Source: Adiantum capillus-veneris (Eukaryota; Streptophyta; Polypodiopsida; Polypodiales; Pteridaceae). Taken from it: a stretch of DNA of 64,000 bases. Each line of letters starts with the position of its first letter. Positions within the stretch are counted from its first letter, which is position 1. Both the position numbers and the translations under genes were made by a program. The stretch is taken from positions 76,706,435 through 76,770,434 of the forward strand of contig CM043950.1 of assembly GCA_014529385.2 (NCBI GenBank). Direction: 5' to 3'. The notes beneath the pieces are model-generated. The model was given only the letters and a program-made list of their open reading frames with translations, searched no databases and was not told the DNA's origin. Positions 53,561 to 64,000 of the stretch are shown here, in pieces.

Positions 53561-53879
53561 CAATCTTCACAGGATCCCCAACAAAACCCCTTATTTCTTT
53601 GTATGAAGTGATGAAAAGATTTGGAAACATGTCATTTCTATACTCCCTTCTTTATCCTTGTGTCAAATCAGTACTCAACATATTTTGAATCAAATCTTGC
53701 TTCACTCGCAATTCCTATTTAGGCTGCATCAACTCTTCAAGTTGCTCCAAACGGCTTGAAGCATTTTTTCCCCTGATACTTACAACATTTCACCCACTTC
53801 CCTCTTCTCCTCATCCAAAAACAAGAATGAACTTCAACCTCATCACTGAAACTAAAAGCACAGCTACTTTTTGAATCTT

Positions 53880-54340
53880 CAAAAATATCTTTACCCGGTA
53901 ACTTCAGAGTCATCATTCTCACTCACATCTTCTAATGCCATAGGTTTCTTGGTAGTCATATCAAACACGCTTTTTTCACCCTTCCTACCATACACACAGA
54001 TTGTGCACTTACCCCAATGTTGCACAGCACCAATAATTCTCAACCAAGATCATCCCAAAATGAGACAAAAAGCTCCCAAGCCAACTGGCATAACATGAAA
54101 GTTTACTATAATCTTCACGTTAAATACTTCAACTTTAAAATTCTTAATCATACCCAAACACTTCACTTTGGCATGGCTTGCTAGTCAGATTTGAAACCCA
54201 GAGCTTCTACATGTAATGAGACCTAGTCTCTTGAACTTGACTATGTGATCACACAAACTTGAGCACCTTTATCAATGTAGGCCTCTCTCATGCCCACACC
54301 TTTGTGCCAAGCATTCACCATAGGACAAATGTCGGGTAAC
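53880..54340 (-). pseudogene. G: protease remnant
   Basis: The minus strand contains KVKCLGMIKNFKVEVFNV near 54170-54110, then MPVGLGAFCLILG and, after a stop, SWLRI, parallel to VKCVGVVSAVKIKSF and ILGRPWLM of T. The active-site part near 54270 is decayed. Confidence 0.65.
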
Positions 54341-54419
54341 TCTCCCACAGCCAACATTCTGACTTATTCATGCTTTGACCCTTTCTCTGGATTCACTAAT
54401 GACCTCTACTGCTTCTTGA

Positions 54420-55860
54420 TTTTGGGAACATATTCATCAATTATCCAAAAGTACAATCTACTTTCCTTCTAATCAAGTCTTCCCTCAAACTGTAAGGTGT
54501 TTGTCCTTCCCCCAAAGATAAATCTATCACTTCAAACCGCCTACGAGGTCTTCTCTTCCTCTTGGCTTTCACATCTTCACACTCTTTCTCCTTCTCTTTG
54601 TTTTTTCTAGGACTCGGTGTAGCATAGCCTTCCCTCTCTCTTTTACCCACAGGCAGCACATCTGCTTCCTTATTTTCAACCCGCACAATACCCACATGAC
54701 CACCAGAGATTGAGGTCTGATTTTCCTATTCAGTACCCTGATCTCCCCATATATCCAATGCATAATCATTACCCCTGTTAGGAATCTGCTAGGGGAATGG
54801 GAACATATCACCTCCCATCCTTGTTAGCTTTGAACAATAAGTGCTGATGTGACCAAGCTCACCACAATTATAACAAGTAGGAATGAACCTCCTCTGTGGC
54901 TCAAAAATGCCTTGTCCACGAACCTCATTAGCATTAGGGTGAGTTTCACATGCCTAAATCAGCCCTCTACCACAACTGTCTCCACCTCCAAGAACACTAA
55001 TTTTCCATTCCTACATCATGGTCATCATGTCTTACATATTTTGTTGTAAATGTTCAATATTAGCAGCCTGTTGGCCACTTTCCCATACTCATTAAGTCTT
55101 TGAGCCTTCCATCCTTTCTCTCTGGCGATAGCGACTCCCTTCTTGAAGGTGGCGGGCCTTTTCAGCTCAACTTTGAACTTCAAACTTTCATTTAAGTTTG
55201 CCACAAAATGTTCCTTCTTTAACATGGATGGAGAGATCTCATTCCCCACAGCCCGGGCCCATTTATCCCATAAACGGGTGAACTACATGACAAAATCAAC
55301 AACACTCTGATTACACTTTTGAGTGTACCCCAAAATTTAATGCCAAACTTCATCAGGTACTTCAATGGATCTTTACTGTTCCACAAAATCTTGCTTCATA
55401 GGATTGTAGTCCAAAAATACCCCTTGAGTTTGTGCCTGCACCAACTCTTTATGATTGTGTAACCAAACTTTTTCCTCATCCTGTAAACTGTATTGCAGCA
55501 GCTGCAACAATATAGCGTGGTCTCGTATATTTTCTATTAAGCAATTGACTTTCAATTTTTCAATAAAAATCTATGGATTTTCATTAGGCAATCCATGAAA
55601 TTATTAAAACTCGTTTTCCATGTTTGATTGCCACAAAAACACTTACATGCGACGTTGAAAGCTCAAGGGATGTCAAAGGATTTCCCGAGTACCTAATCCA
55701 CCTCACACTGGGTAATTTGGCCCCCAATGCTTGGCTTCACAAAACCTCATGATCCTCCAAAGGCTGCAATCCAATTATATGACCACCTCAAGTGTTGTCC
55801 ACAATTTGCACATACATAGACGGTTGTCCATAACGACCCACATCCCTTTTACATTCTCTG
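54420..55860 (-). pseudogene. G: gag
   Basis: Gag domain pieces at 55555-55373 (NIRDHAILLQLLQYSLQDEE) and 55249-55025 (KKEHFVANLNESLKFKVELK). An intact zinc knuckle CYNCGELGHISTYC lies at ~54872-54831. The Lys/Glu-rich tail (54695-54441) is followed by FEVIDLSLGEGQTPYSLRED, equivalent to NLQDFPLGHGMAPYNLLED in N. Stops and frame changes throughout. Confidence 0.8.
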
Positions 55861-55908
55861 CCTGGCAGAATGGACATATTTCATAGGAATTGAAGCATAG
55901 GAGCACTT

Positions 55909-55934
55909 GATCCTTTGTGGGGGCACCAAAATGA
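55909..55934 (-). promoter_or_regulatory. Primer-binding site of G
   Basis: The minus strand, four bases after the LTR, reads TTTTGGTGCCCCCACAAAGG, the same core as T and N. Confidence 0.7.
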
Positions 55935-56690
55935 TGTTATCATGCAAACAAGAAGGAAAATGAATGCCTCTATAGCCTTTCACGAGCCACGCCATCAAAA
56001 CGAAGAACTATTGCACGACCCAAAACACCTGTGGTAAACACTTGTGTAGAGATTCATGAAAAACCATCCGAGCATAGAACACACTTGAAATCAAAAGAAA
56101 CAAAGAACATCATGATGAATCTAGTCTTGTGGAGATGTCTGTAGAGTATCCATACGTAAAAAACAAAGAAGAAATGAAGAAGTTATGGCCGCTCGAACAT
56201 GGAGGTGTCCTTTTTCTTACTAAAAAATGAGCTCTCCGAAAGTTGTGCAGGTGTTGCAGCTATTAAAATGGGGGATTTCTTATCTTTTATCCCTAATATT
56301 TTTTTCTCTCTTCTTAGCCGACAAGGTTCTCTCCTCAAGCATCTTTTGATTGGTCAAATTTTGGCCTTTTTTGGGTGAAAAATGAGTTGTCAATGACCCT
56401 TTGACCAAGGAATGGGGTGGGGCAAGTGGCCGATGGACCAAAAAGAGTGGCTTGGTGCCTGTGTAGGCAGGTGGGAAGTGAAAAATGTGCCATCTCCCTC
56501 CCCATGATCCCACGATCCCCCATGGCCAAGCCTTGAGAGAGCTCTTCTCACCTTTGATACACCATAGTGGCCTTTCAAAGTGCCCTATATACCCCCCACT
56601 TTCCCCTTTCCTCTTCTCATGTGGGATTACTCCCATGCCACATGGAAAATTCCTCAAGCTTCCCCGCGGCATCACTTCTTGCTCCTATCA
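55935..56690 (-). repeat. 5' LTR of G
   Basis: It starts TGTTATCATGCAAAC. Right boundary approximate. It matches copy H (11178-~11848), including TCTCACCTTTGATACACCA and the CCCTATATACCCCCCAC block. Confidence 0.75.
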
Positions 56691-57896
56691 CTGAATGAAA
56701 CATTGTAACACAAGGCTCGAAGCCCATCACCTCCGCTATCTCCAAAAATGTAAAACTTCAGCACTTCTAATTTTAGACCCCCAACTTGGCCCAATTGCCC
56801 TTGTTGCATGCGCCCACAATCACCTTCTAAGTTGAGATCATCCGCTTTGGATGCTCATAACTCATGATGTACAAGTTTAATTCACAAATTGTAAAGCATG
56901 GCTGAAAATAGTTATTAAAAACCATGTTTTGGGGACTTGAACAACCCAAAACATCAATATTCAAGCTTGGAAATATCACACCTTTGTACATGGATTTTTA
57001 CATGGTCTCTTTTAAAACTTGGAGGGATATGCACATATATATATATATATATATACATCAGGCAGGAGGGCAATGTTTTTGGCATAGCTTAGTAACTTTA
57101 TGCTCATCAAAAAAATGTGTGACAACATATGTAATTTTCATATTATTTCATGAGAATGAACATTGGTCATTTGTCCACCATCCAAATTATATACTTTTCA
57201 TTAGATGTAATTTTGATCTATTGGGGTAAGTTAAGCTGGGGCTACTATCTTCCACATTGTAACTCTCACCACTACAGTATGTCTATATCCCCCTTCTAAG
57301 AGTCATTGATTGCCATGTATGAGATTTTAAAACTTTGACTATAGTATGAAATTCACTTTTGTAACCATTTTGGATAGTCTTTTTATTAGTGGAGAAAATT
57401 ATGGCGAGCATAAGGTGCTTGTCTCTATGCATCTTCAATTATATGTGCTCCTTATTCCCTCAATTTTTTTCACATTTCAATTTGGATTGCTTTCACATTA
57501 TACAAGGTGAAGACTCATACTATTTTGAAGTTTGTTAGTGAGAACCTAGAAAGTTGTTTGAGGCCATATCTTGATATTTGAGCATTAGATTGATAAATTG
57601 CCCAGTCAATATGATAGCTCTCATCATTCTTGAAGCTATGTGTTTTCTTGAATGTTGATTTTGACCTAGTGGAAATAGGGCTAGAGTATAGTATCCTGAT
57701 TTGGAACCATGCTCTTTTAGGATGACTTGAAGTGCTAGATGTGGTCATCTTCATTCTTATAATTGTTCTTAGGAGTGTAGTTACTCATGGACACCATTTG
57801 GATATTGAAAAGACAAAGATTGAACAGAAATTTGAACTAGCCCTTGATGATTTTTGAATCATTTGAGTAGGAGTATGGATGATTTTTTGTATTGAC
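56691..57896. other. Gap: no gene recognised
   Basis: 1.2 kb of AT-rich unique sequence with a short (TA)n at 57036-57054. Open stretches up to ~100 codons lack any known motif. Confidence 0.5.
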
Positions 57897-57901
57897 ATAC
57901 T

Positions 57902-58142
57902 TGTTAAAGAACTTGATGTTAAAGAATATGTCCATTGTGCTATGGGCGGCTGGACACTGACTATACTATGTTGTAAATATACTTTGGATAATAGTTCAAA
58001 GAGAAGAAGAGAAGTGCAGCTCGTTGAATGGCTGCTGCTGCAGGGTAACGATTGTGTGTGTGTGTGTGTGTGTGTCTCGATGTGTGTTGATGTGTGTGCG
58101 TAGTCTTCTTTCCTACCTTCTCCATCACCTGCGCACTCTACA
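57902..58142 (+). repeat. 5' LTR of copia K
   Basis: 241 bp, TGTTAAAGAACTTGATG ... GCGCACTCTACA, with a (GT)n run near 58053-58074. Confidence 0.95.
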
Positions 58143-58145
58143 AAG

Positions 58146-58161
58146 TGGTATCAGAGCTCAG
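58146..58161 (+). promoter_or_regulatory. Primer-binding site of copia K
   Basis: TGGTATCAGAGCTCAG, initiator-Met tRNA type, three bases after the LTR. Confidence 0.92.
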
Positions 58162-59048
58162 TTTAAGGAGCTACAGTCAATACACCGGTTTCCGTAGCTC
58201 TGGAAAACAACAAAAAAGAGAGGTTTTTTGGTCATAACTCCCTCACCCGAACTCGGAATACAGTGATCTAGGAGTCTATCTTTATGTTTTTAGGCATTCC
58301 GGACGCATTGGCATACTCAAATTTGCCAAAAACTTCAATTTTCTGCAGAAAACAACCAGCTCACACAAGCATAGGAGATGTCCAGTTTTGCACTCGGCAG
58401 TAGATTTACAGGTTACAGGTGAAGAATTCAGCATTTACACAGATTTTGGAGAGCGACATAGAGCTTTTGCATCATGATATTGTGTTATCGAAGATTATGT
58501 TTGGTTGTTGTGGGTCTGTTATGGACAACCGCCTATGTAAGAAAGGTTGTGGGAAGAAGCAGTGAGGCGGTTATATTGTCAGATTGAGTACTTTGTGGTT
58601 ATGTATGGATATGCGGTCAATGTATTTTGGAAAATTGCAGCCTTTGTGAGGGTCAAGTGAGGTTTTTTGAAGCCTTGCCTTGGGAGCTTTCGTACCTTCG
58701 CAAGGTGGATTAGGTACTGGAGCGAACCCCCGACTGGCCCCGCGAAAGACCTCATATGTCGTTTACGACTATGGGAAGAAGGTGGATGTATGGATATGTG
58801 GTATAGGACAGCGTATGGATTTCATTTGCATACAGGTCCATGTGGACATTGTTGTAGAGTATTTATGCATAGTATTGAGTCAGTCAGTGGCAAAGTGAGT
58901 CAGTGGATTTTCCCTTGGCAGTGAGAGATTTTCTGTCAGTGTTTATGAGCACTTTGGTTGAGATTGTCACTTGAGATATTGTCCAAATACAAACGAAACT
59001 CTGCCAAAATTTTGTCAAAATCCTTTGGAAGAAATTAAGAGCGTGAAG

Positions 59049-60551
59049 ATGGCAGAAAGTTCAACTCAAGTCACTCAAATTGTTGGAGAGAAGCTGACCA
59101 GAGAGAACTACAGCATATGGTCTTACAGGATGGAGAACTTTATCATGGGCAAAGGTTTATGGGATTATATTACATGTGAACAAGAGTGTCCCGAGGTTGG
59201 TTTGGAACCAAATAGAGAGAATGTTGAAGCACATAAAACATGGCAAGCAGGAGTAGAAGCTTACAAGAAGTGGATCGAGAATTCAAGGAAAGTGATGCAT
59301 TGGATTTCACTATGCATTAGTTACTTCTTTATACCACATGTGAAGAAGGCTCAATCTATAAAGGAAGCATGGGAGATACTAGCAAGAATGAACAGCTCCA
59401 ATACAAAACCACGAAAAGTTCACTTGAAGCAAAGGTTACATTGTGTATGGCGAGGAAATAGATCCATATCAGATTATGTGATAGAGATAAAGCAAATACA
59501 GGAAGATCTTGTGAGCATTAATGTTGAAGTTCCAGATGATGACTTAGTTTCAGTGGCATTGAATGGTTTGGGACCGGAATACAAGTCATTGGATACATCT
59601 ATATCTGTTCGAGGACACATGCCTGATTTTGAAGAGTTAGTAAACCTTTGTCTGCAAGAAGAGGTGAAGTTAGGCAAGTCAGGTCCTTCTACATCAAATA
59701 ACAATTCCAGAGATCAGGTTTTTTACTCTGGAGGTCGTGGAAACAATAGAGGTGGAAGAGGAAACTATGGTCGTGGAAACAATGTTGGAAGAGGTCAATG
59801 GCAAAACCAACAAAGTCAAAGTTACAATGATTATAGCCAAAGAGGCAGGGGGAGATCCCGAACCTGTGGACGTGGAGGTGGACGATTTGTACATCCTCAA
59901 AGAGATGGATATTGTAACAGATGTGGAATTTATGTTTACTTTGAAAGAGAATGTTACACAAGGCTAAATCAAAATCGTGATCATGGTGGAAGAGGCCGAG
60001 GTTATGGCAGACATGGAGGAAACTTTGATGGATACAATCCTCATGATCAAAATATATATGACAATAGATCGAGTGGACATTTATTTCCTATGGAGCATGT
60101 TGTTGGAAGCATGGTGGAGCCACATCATACAGATTATTGGTATTTAGATAGTGGTGCCACAAATCATATGACATATCATGGTGAATGGTTTGACAGAAAA
60201 GAGAAGTTAGAAGAGGATGAGTTTGTCGCTACAAGTGGAGATACTATGCATCGGATTACGCATGTTGGTTCAGTCCCATTGCTAGAAAAAGACGGGACAT
60301 ACAACACATTGGGAGATGTTCTATTTATGCCTTCAATCACAAATAATTTAGCATTAGTTGGACAGATGACAGATCAAGGGTTGCAAGTCCGTTTTAATTG
60401 TTATGGTTGTTTTATAGAGGAGTTTCACAAAGGCAGACCAGGCAAGATATATGGCACGTGGAAGAAAGAAAGGTCGCTTGTTTTCATTGGAAGCTGGAGA
60501 TCCATGTTTACACAGCGGTATGTATGCAAACAAATCAGCCACTCAAGATAA
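59049..60551 (+). pseudogene. Copia K gag and protease
   Basis: The best start is ATG 59049 (MAESSTQVTQIVGEKLTREN); the frame is open from further upstream (58971) without an ATG of its own at that point. UBN2-type Gag (NYSIWSYRMENFIMGKGLW; LHCVWRGNRSISDYV) is followed by a long Gly/Arg (GRGNN) tract, a zinc knuckle CNRCGIYVYFEREC in which His is Tyr, and protease YWYLDSGATNHMT with an intact active site. A frame change near 60450 moves the integrase start into another frame. The leader from 58162 to 59048 is long and non-coding. Confidence 0.9.
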
Positions 60552-61683
60552 TTGGGCAGAGGTATGGCATAAGAGGATTGGTCATGTCAATTTTAGAAGA
60601 CTCAAGCATATGCAATCAAATCAAATTGTACGTGGATTACCAAAGTTTGGCAGATTGAATTTTGATCATGTTTGTGAAGCTTGTCAATTTGGAAAGCAAT
60701 CTCGTTTACCATTTCCAAAGAAGGGGAGAATTAGCAAAAGTCCTTTCGAAATTGTTCATTCAGATATTTGGGGACCTTGTGATCATGCTACACCAAATGG
60801 TTGTCGATATTTTATCACATTCACGGATGATTACAGTAGAATGACATGGGTTTACTTTCTAAAGGCAAAATCAGAGGCATTTGAGGTATTCTTGGAGTTC
60901 AAAGTTATGGTTGAGAAAGAGAATGGTTGTCAAATTAAATGCCTACGCACAGATGGAGGAGGAGAGTACATGTCACACAGTTTTGATGATTACTTGTGTG
61001 AACAGGGAATAAGAAGATAGATTACTTGCAGATACACACCACAACAAAATGGAGTTGCTGAGAGAAAGAATAGAGTAATAGCAGAGATTGCAAGAGCCAT
61101 GATGAATGAGATGAATATGCCATTAACATATTGGGCTGAAGCAATTCATACAGCAGTACACATTATGAATCGAACACCAACAGTTACCATTCATGAAATT
61201 TCACCTTATGAGAGACTTTATGGGATCATTCCAACATTTTCCTACATGAAAGTTTTTGGATGTGTTTGCTATGTTCATGTGCCAAATGAAGAAAGAAAGA
61301 AGATGGAGCCAAAGGCAGTGAAGTGTATATTCTTGGGCTACCCAGTTGAAAAGAAAGGTTACAAGTGCTATGATCCTACGACAAGACAAGTTTATGTCAG
61401 TAGAGATGTCAAATTTCGTGAGCATGAACCATGGTATAAACCAAAGCCAATGATGATAGAAGATGAGTATGAAGAGCAAGAGAATGTGCTTCGTGTTGTT
61501 GATAAGCCAGGACCATCAACAAGAACTATTTCAAGACCACATATGGCAGAGGAGAGTACAAGAAGTGTCAACCCATGCAGCGGTCACGAGATAAGAAGCA
61601 AGACAAGAAAGGTAAGAAGAAAGTGGTTGAAGAGAGTTCTGGAGATGAAATCCTCAATGAAGAGCATGGTTTACCACATTTGA
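60451..61683 (+). pseudogene. Copia K integrase
   Basis: HHCC finger (VWHKRIGHVNFRRLKHM ... CEACQFGK), then HSDIWGPC and RTDGGGEYMS with the first two catalytic acids, a TAG at 61018-61020, and in the same frame PQQNGVAERKNRV with the third. The C-terminal part AIKCIFLGYP-type block (AVKCIFLGYPVEKKGYKCYD) follows. Another frame change near 61.58 kb leads into RT. Confidence 0.9.
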
Positions 61684-63399
61684 GGACACCTGGCAGTAAG
61701 CATATTGAGAAATATGTACCCCCATATGCAAGAGTTGAAGAGAAGAGTGCACCACAGTTAAGAAGATCAAAGAGGGTGTGTTATCCAGTTGATAGATTGA
61801 CATTCAATGGTTACATGCGTACACATTATGCATACATGGTTTCACGTGTGCAACATAAAGAGCCTACATGTTTTCAAGAGGCAATTGGAAAATCAAAATG
61901 GGAGTCAGCTATGGATGATGAGATGGATGCTCTTGTGAAGAAAGACACTTGGGATTTGGTTCGCTTTCCAAGTGGAAAGAAAGCAATTGGTTCAAAATGG
62001 GTATACAAAGTCAAGTGCAAGTTAGATGGTAGTGTGGAAAGATACAAAGCGAGGCTTGTTGCTAAAGGTTATGCACAAACAAAAGGTCTTAATTATGATG
62101 AGACATTTAGTCCAGTTGGAAAGATGACAACAGTCAGATTGGTGATAGCAATGGCAAGTATGTTTGGTTGGAAGTTATGGCAAATGGATGTGGATAATGC
62201 ATTCTTGAATGGTGACTTGGAAGAAGAATTTTATATGATACAGCCACAATTATCAACATCCAGAGTTTCCATATTATGTGTATAAGTTGAAGAAAGCATT
62301 GTATGGTTTGAAGCAAGCATCTAGAGCTTGGTGTGAAAAGATAACCAGATTCTTGAAGAAGATTGGATTTAAACAGTCTACTGCTGATCACTCATTGTTT
62401 TTGAAGCATGTTGATGGAGAGATCGTCGTTATTGTTATCTATGTTGATGACTTGATTCTCACTGGAATTCATGATGAGCAAATTTTTCATGTTAAGAAGA
62501 GTTTGTTGAGAGAATTCAACATGAAGGACCTTGGTGAGTTGAGATTTTTCTTGGGAATTGAACTTGTCAATACATTATCAGGAATTTGGATGATACAAAG
62601 ACAATACGCGTTGGATATGCTTGAGAAGTATGGAATGACAGCTTGCAAACCGGTTGATATGCCTCTTGATCAAAATGTGAAGTTGTTTGATGATGGACAT
62701 TACATTGAGGATGTCACTATGTACCGCAAGATGGTTGGAAGCCTTATTTACTTGACAATAACAAGGCCAGATTTGAGTTATGTAGTGGGTGTTGTGAGTC
62801 AATTCATGCAAAAGTCATCTTGATGCAGTGAGACGGATTATGAGATATGTGAGAGCCACTATCAGTTATGGAATTTTTATGAAAAGAATGGGAAGCTTTG
62901 TCTTTATGGTTACACAGATGCAGATTGGGCAGGAGATTTTATGGATAGAAGATCTACACGTGGTTATGCATTTTCCATTGGCAATGGTATGATAAGTTGG
63001 AGTAGCAAGAAGCAATCAATTGTAGCATTATCAAGTACAGAAGCTGAATATCGTGGAGCAGCTTTGGCAGCATGTGAAGAGTCATAGTTGAGAGTACTAA
63101 TGGTAGACTTTGGTTTTGACTATCTTGACAGTGTCATTATATATTGTGACAATATTAGCAGCATCATGTTGGCAAAGAATCCAGTCTACCATGCTCGTAC
63201 TAAACACATTGAGGTACATTATCACTTCATTAGAGAAAAAGTTTTGGCAAATGAGATTGAGTTGGTGTATGTGAAGACAAATGATCAAGTTGCGGATATA
63301 TTCACAAAAGCTCTTGGAAAGGAGAAGTTTTGCTACTTTCGTGAAGCATTGGGAATCCATTGTATGCAAGCTCACTTTGAGCTTGACGGGGAGTGTTAA
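61575..63399 (+). pseudogene. Copia K reverse transcriptase and RNase H
   Basis: 61575-62285: WESAMDDEMDALVKKDTW, GSKWVYKVKCKLDGSVERYK, MDVDNAFLNGDLEEEFYMIQ. The frame shifts at ~62250. 62278-62823: YGLKQASRAWCEK and the intact catalytic IYVDDLILTG. The frame is lost again at ~62823, with RNase H pieces (YTDADWAGDFMDRRST; SSTEAEYRGA) and recovery at 63088-63399 (HYHFIREKVLANEIELVYVK; ADIFTKAL). The final stop TAA (63397) lies inside the 3' LTR. Confidence 0.9.
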
Positions 63400-63629
63400 A
63401 GAACATGATGTTAAAGAATATGTCCATTGTGCTATGGGCGGCTGACACTGACTATACTGTGTTGTAAATATACTTTGGATAATAGTTCAAAGAGAAGAAG
63501 AGAAGTGCAGCTCATTGAATGGCTGCTGCTGCAGGGTAACGATTGTGTGTGTGTGTGTGTGTCTCGATGTGCGTTGGTGTGTGTGCGTAGTCTTCTTTCC
63601 TATCTTCTCCATCACCTGCGCACTCTACA
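63394..63629 (+). repeat. 3' LTR of copia K
   Basis: 236 bp, TGTTAAAGAACATGATG ... GCGCACTCTACA. It overlaps the last codons of pol. Confidence 0.95.
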
Positions 63630-63634
63630 ATACT

Positions 63635-64000
63635 TTCTCAAGTTTTTGACACATCCTTGTTGCCTCAATGCCCTAGCCGGGTCAACTACATCCCTTGTAT
63701 TGATAGTAATGTGAGATTACCACAATAGTTGTTAGAACATGAGAGCAAAGTATGAAAATTTGATTAAAATTTTACACCCTTTCTGGGGACATATCTACCT
63801 AAGGTAGAGAAAATTCCGCACAAATTTGTTTCTCTTAAGGAAAAATTACTCCTCTAGTTGATACTAGAGTAGTCCTCCCTTCGCACATAGATAGTCATTG
63901 TTTAATTATCTATGTTTGGGTATTTGGAGATAATAGGATATTAACTAGAGACCCTATAAATAGGATGGAATTAACACCAATGGGGTAGTTCTTGAACTCA
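63635..64000. other. Gap: no feature seen
   Basis: AT-rich sequence to the right edge. No ORF or repeat of this window was recognised in it. Confidence 0.5.

Larger units (their letters stand above)
51194..56690 (-). mobile_element. Gypsy Tat-like element G, truncated
   Basis: Minus-strand order: LTR 55935-~56690, primer site, gag, protease, RT, RNase H, archaeal-type RNase H, integrase finger, and about 200 bp of 3' LTR (51194-~51400). The integrase catalytic core is missing and the 3' LTR is joined to the finger region. LTR starts are TGTTAGCATGC and TGTTATCATGC. Many stops throughout; older than N and T. No target duplication could be defined. Confidence 0.82.
57902..63629 (+). mobile_element. 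Ty1/copia element K (complete structure)
   Basis: 5.73 kb. LTRs 57902-58142 (241 bp) and 63394-63629 (236 bp), primer site TGGTATCAGAGCTCAG at 58146, polypurine tract GACGGGGAG at 63385-63393, perfect 5-bp duplication ATACT at 57897-57901 and 63630-63634. Order gag, protease, integrase, RT, RNase H. The LTRs differ at about seven bases plus a GT-run length change, so insertion is fairly recent. Several frameshifts and stops show it no longer encodes a complete polyprotein. Confidence 0.95.

Noticed and set aside
57513-57754. Coding frame upstream of copia K
   Set aside because: Short, no motif, sequence composition like the AT-rich flanks.

Overview
This window looks like repeat-rich nuclear DNA of a land plant. 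No cellular protein gene, rRNA or complete tRNA gene could be supported. Almost all of it is LTR retrotransposons (Ty3/gypsy and Ty1/copia) stacked inside one another, plus small DNA transposons, a Penelope-like fragment and long microsatellites. Several gypsy families carry a second, archaeal-type RNase H after the usual one, the hallmark of the plant Tat group. Together with the Penelope-like fragment this leans weakly towards a fern, lycophyte or gymnosperm rather than a flowering plant. That is an inference only.

Layout. (1) 1-9606, minus strand: a decayed gypsy element of 'family T' (RNase H, RT, protease, gag) split at 2603-2607 by a full copia element, A (2608-8081, duplication GCGGT); beyond ~8.5 kb a gag of another gypsy lineage follows. 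(2) 9.6-13.4 kb: a tRNA-like (SINE-head) sequence, compound microsatellites, a deleted gypsy copy H (11178-12545), and a Mutator-type MITE (12761-13175) with a 9-bp duplication. (3) 13377-50834: gypsy element E on the plus strand, recognised by two LTRs and the duplication GATGG. It is inflated to 37 kb by other insertions: a Penelope-like fragment (~18.8-19.2 kb), a copia LTR (19544-19865), a remnant of element F (19931-21006), the gypsy element T (21007-43458), and element F' (44441-49665, duplication ACACG) inside E's own 3' LTR. T itself contains a CACTA-like DNA element in gag (23468-24804, flanked by TTAA) and the young gypsy element N (26167-37204, minus strand, near-identical 2.67-kb LTRs). 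(4) 51194-56690: truncated gypsy element G, minus strand. (5) 57902-63629: full copia element K, plus strand, duplication ATACT.

The insertion order can be read directly: E, then F/T inside E, then the CACTA-like element and N inside T, with F' separately entering E's 3' LTR. Nearly every coding region is broken. The exception is N, whose gag-protease-RT-RNase H frame is open for about 1,250 codons.

The most interesting item is a conserved domain of about 55 residues encoded between the primer-binding site and gag. It occurs once in T (23182-23355) and twice in tandem in N (34001-34219 and 34241-34453). I do not recognise it. It may be the extra leader ORF of Tat-group elements or something new.
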